Assembly (NCBI GenBank): GCA_019420405.1
Contig: JAHZHF010000168.1
Span: forward strand, 1-6,755
Direction: 5' to 3'
Origin: Clostridiales bacterium
GTDB lineage: Bacteria > Bacillota > Clostridia > Lachnospirales > Lachnospiraceae
Length of the DNA: 6,755 nucleotides
The notes under the pieces were generated by a model. It saw only the letters and a program-made list of their open reading frames with translations, ran no database searches and had not been told where the DNA came from. Of this stretch, positions 5,330 through 6,755 are shown one piece after another; the first letter of the stretch is position 1; each line of letters begins with the position of its first letter. Made by a program: the position numbers and the translations under genes.

Positions 5330-6175
5330 ATGAAACGGATTGTAACACTTCAGGACATATCCTGTGTCGGCTGCTGCTCCACCACGGTTGCCCTGCCGAT
5401 TATTTCTGCAATGGGCGTGGAGTGCGCTATTCTGCCGACCGCTGTATTATCCAACCATACGATGTTTAAAGAGTTTACCTGTGTGGATCTCTCAGACCAG
5501 ATCGAGCCGATCTCGGACGCGTGGGAGAGGCAGAACATTACGTTTGACGGGATCTATACAGGATATCTGGCTTCCGAGGAGCAGTGCGGACAGGTGGCTC
5601 AGTTTTTCGACCGTTTTTCCGGAAATGATCCGCTGATCGTAGTAGATCCGGCCATGGCGGATAACGGGAAGCTCTATCCGGCGTTCGGGGAGTCATTTCC
5701 AAAAGCAATGGCAAAGGTGTGCGCGAAGGCGGATGTGATCCTTCCGAACATTACGGAAGCAGCTCTACTGACCGGAATGCCTTATAAGACAGAATATGAC
5801 AGGGCCTATATCAGGGAGCTTCTGGAGAAGCTTCTGGAGCTGGGATGTAAAACGGCGGTTCTCACAGGCGTGAGTTTCGAGCCGGGACGCCTTGGAGCTG
5901 CGTACCTGGACCGCGACGGAAAAGAATTCACCTACTTTACAAAGTGGTGTGAGCAGTCCTATCACGGTACAGGAGACATCTTCGCTTCGACAGTGACAGG
6001 AGCTCTGATGCGCGGACTTAATCTGGGGGATGCGCTTACGATTGCTGCAGATTATGTTGTCGCATGTATCGAGCAGACCGCGGCATCCGAGAGCGGCCGC
6101 TGGTATGGCGCGGAGTTTGAGCCGGTGATTCCGAAGCTGTGTCAGATGGTGGAGGAGAAGGTGTCAGCTATTTAG
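5330..6175 (+). CDS. pdxY: Pyridoxal/pyridoxamine kinase (PfkB/ribokinase superfamily)
   Basis: The enzyme phosphorylates pyridoxal, pyridoxamine or pyridoxine with ATP, salvaging vitamin B6 to the cofactor form in the cytoplasm. It has 281 aa, normal for the family. The N-terminal substrate part has TLQDISCVGCCSTTVALPI and LPTAVLSNHT (35-44). VDPAMADNGKLY (105-116) corresponds to the PdxY/PdxK signature VDPVMGDNGKLY. NITEA (140-144) is the ATP/Mg segment. The anion-hole motif HGTGDIFAS (212-220) carries the catalytic base Asp216. AGCGAGG (5314-5320) is a moderate ribosome binding site 9 nt before the ATG. It stands apart from the preceding run by 160 nt with its own likely promoter, and its stop sits in a 10-bp palindrome TAGTGCACTA (6173-6182). 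A hydroxymethylpyrimidine kinase role is a less likely alternative. Confidence 0.9.
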   Translation: MKRIVTLQDISCVGCCSTTVALPIISAMGVECAILPTAVLSNHTMFKEFTCVDLSDQIEPISDAWERQNITFDGIYTGYLASEEQCGQVAQFFDRFSGNDPLIVVDPAMADNGKLYPAFGESFPKAMAKVCAKADVILPNITEAALLTGMPYKTEYDRAYIRELLEKLLELGCKTAVLTGVSFEPGRLGAAYLDRDGKEFTYFTKWCEQSYHGTGDIFASTVTGALMRGLNLGDALTIAADYVVACIEQTAASESGRWYGAEFEPVIPKLCQMVEEKVSAI

Positions 6176-6204
6176 TGCACTAACAGTCTCCTTCAAAAAC
6201 GTCC

Positions 6205-6475
6205 GGAAGCGGGGCGGGATGTTTGGCTAAATGTATTCTGAGGAAGGGACAGAAGTTCCATGCTTCGTTCCGGAATCTGGGAAGGATCTAAGAATCCGAA
6301 GAGGTGTTGAAAGGCAAAGCGGCGCTCCGGTTAACTCGCTCCGCTCAAACAAGCCCTGCGCGCCGCTTAACAACACCTCTTCGCCTTCTAAGATCTTCCG
6401 ACAGATTCCTCCAAAGGCGCATGTCCCTCCTGCCCCTCCCTCAGAAAGTATATCTCAATCATCCGCTCCGCTTCC
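6205..6475. repeat. Long imperfect palindrome (about 270 bp), intergenic, possible MITE-like element or structured RNA
   Basis: Two arms of 105 nt (6205-6309 and 6371-6475) are inverted copies of each other. Matched blocks from outside in: GGAAGCGG 6205-6212 with CCGCTTCC 6468-6475; GCGG 6214-6217 with 6463-6466; TTCTGAGG 6236-6243 with CCTCAGAA 6439-6446; 14 of 20 bases in 6244-6263 with 6419-6438; GGAATCTG 6272-6279 with 6402-6409; GGAAG 6280-6284 with 6395-6399; ATCT 6286-6289 with 6391-6394; and CGAAGAGGTGTTG 6297-6309 with 6371-6383. An apical 9-bp stem, AAGCGGCGC 6317-6325 with 6360-6368, closes a 34-nt loop. I count about 79 Watson-Crick pairs. Small open frames inside are by-products of the palindrome and have no recognisable protein or ribosome binding site. 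Weaker symmetry may extend to about 6184 and 6503. No transposase or known RNA family was recognised. Confidence 0.75.
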
Positions 6476-6523
6476 TGGGCATTTCCTGACGGAAATGTTA
6501 CTGTCTAAATAGGCTGATAAACG

Positions 6524-6600
6524 CAGAAGTGGCGCGGTTTGAGGGCTATCGACTGCGAAAATCCTTCCGGCCGCGCCTTACTTCTGGAAGCTTTATAGCT
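6524..6600 (+). other. GC-rich hairpin with possible H-type pseudoknot
   Basis: CAGAAGTGGCGCGG (6524-6537) pairs with CCGCGCC (6571-6577) and ACTTCTG (6580-6586), a 14-bp stem with a TT bulge and a 33-nt loop. Loop bases GGCTAT (6544-6549) can pair with ATAGCT (6595-6600) just outside the stem (one G-U), which would make a pseudoknot. A competing local pairing in the loop is GAGGG 6541-6545 with CCTTC 6563-6567. It could be a 3' UTR structure of the kinase transcript, part of an uncharacterised RNA, or an extended terminator. No known riboswitch class was recognised. Confidence 0.5.
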
Positions 6601-6635
6601 GGAACATCCATAAAGTGGTGGCTTTTTTTGTTTTT
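6591..6635 (+). terminator. Candidate intrinsic terminator before rnpB
   Basis: CTTTAT (6591-6596) pairs with ATAAAG (6610-6615), with an inner GG/CC pair (6601-6602 with 6608-6609). Seven bases later comes a T-rich run of seven T, one G and five T (6623-6635). The weak stem and the gap are not classical, but the strong hairpin just upstream may help. The T-run also forms most of the spacer of the rnpB promoter. Confidence 0.4.
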
Positions 6636-6641
6636 ATATAG

Positions 6642-6647
6642 TATAAT
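6642..6647 (+). promoter_or_regulatory. -10 box of the rnpB promoter
   Basis: A perfect TATAAT lies 7-20 nt before the first recognisable RNase P RNA sequence. No good -35 hexamer is found at 16-18 bp (TGGCTT at 6619-6624 is the nearest by spacing). The spacer is almost all T. Confidence 0.6.
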
Positions 6648-6653
6648 CAAATA

Positions 6654-6755
6654 CTGTGTTAAGTAAGACAGACGATCGCGGCTGCATATGCCGAAAGGCT
6701 GCAGACGAGGAAAGTCCGGGCTTCGCAGGGCAGGATGCCGGATAACGTCCGGTGG
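6654..6755 (+). ncRNA. rnpB: RNase P RNA (class A type), 5' part, cut by window edge
   Basis: This is the catalytic RNA that matures tRNA 5' ends. Recognised by the conserved GAGGAAAGTCCGGGCT (6707-6722) followed by CAGGGCAGGATGCC (6726-6739) and the hairpin CCGGA-TAACG-TCCGG (6738-6752), equivalent to P9. A P3-like stem precedes it: CTGCA 6682-6686 with TGCAG 6700-6704, enclosing GCC-GAAA-GGC (6690-6699). The wording CCGGGCT...GGGCAGG matches ancestral class A RNA rather than the Bacillus class B form, as in Clostridia. The 5' end is estimated from the TATAAT box and is uncertain by several bases. Most of the RNA lies beyond the window. Confidence 0.93.

Noticed and set aside
6173..6182. Perfect 10-bp palindrome TAGTGCACTA over the kinase stop codon, considered as an insertion target or regulator site.
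   Set aside because: There is no second copy at the far side of the long palindrome, so a target duplication is not supported. A single 10-bp palindrome can occur by chance.
6231..6512. Open reading frames of 93 and 61 codons on the + strand within the palindrome.
   Set aside because: They lack ribosome binding sites and recognisable domains, overlap each other in different frames, and their composition (Pro/Ser-rich, Arg/Leu-rich) follows from the palindrome.
1..6755. CRISPR array, retron, toxin-antitoxin or phage defence system.
   Set aside because: No regularly spaced repeats, reverse transcriptase, or toxin/antitoxin pairs are seen. The only nuclease-related mobile gene is the deleted tnpB.

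Overview
The window looks like a piece of a Clostridia chromosome, most likely Lachnospiraceae (inference). The grounds are strong AAGGAG-type ribosome binding sites, the class A-type 5' part of RNase P RNA at the right edge, a Firmicutes-type pyridoxamine kinase, and moderately GC-rich housekeeping genes beside an AT-rich IS200/IS605 element. All supported genes are on the + strand.

Positions 1-1262 are the right part of an IS200/IS605 insertion sequence. Its Y1 transposase gene tnpA is cut by the window edge and carries an in-frame TGA just before the codons for the catalytic tyrosine. Its tnpB is an open frame but has lost about 100 internal residues, including the first RuvC catalytic segment. 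The right end, with a candidate omega/reRNA and a terminal hairpin, stops about 8 bp before the -35 box of the next operon. The element therefore looks dead for transposition and for TnpB cleavage.

Positions 1271-5169 hold a tight five-gene run: purine nucleoside phosphorylase, an MtaD-like amidohydrolase (methylthioadenosine/S-adenosylhomocysteine/adenosine deaminase family), a divergent MoaB/MogA-fold protein, an MBL-fold metallohydrolase and ribonuclease HI. Junctions are 4-nt overlaps, an 11-nt gap and one 62-nt gap. The first two genes can be read as a deaminate-then-phosphorolyse route for purine nucleosides, possibly including methylthioadenosine. The roles of the MoaB-like and MBL proteins are not clear. 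A good promoter (perfect TATAAT) with a dyad symmetry over its spacer and -10 box precedes the run.

Positions 5170-5329 are a dyad-rich intergenic region with a probable promoter for a PfkB-type pyridoxal/pyridoxamine kinase (5330-6175).

Positions 6176-6653 have no credible gene but are highly structured. First comes a long imperfect palindrome (6205-6475, two 105-nt arms plus an apical stem). Next is a 14-bp GC-rich hairpin whose loop can pair with downstream bases to form a pseudoknot (6524-6600). Last is a T-rich terminator-like tract merging into the rnpB promoter. The 5' part of rnpB begins near 6654 and runs off the window. The palindrome and the adjoining pseudoknot are the least explained features here.
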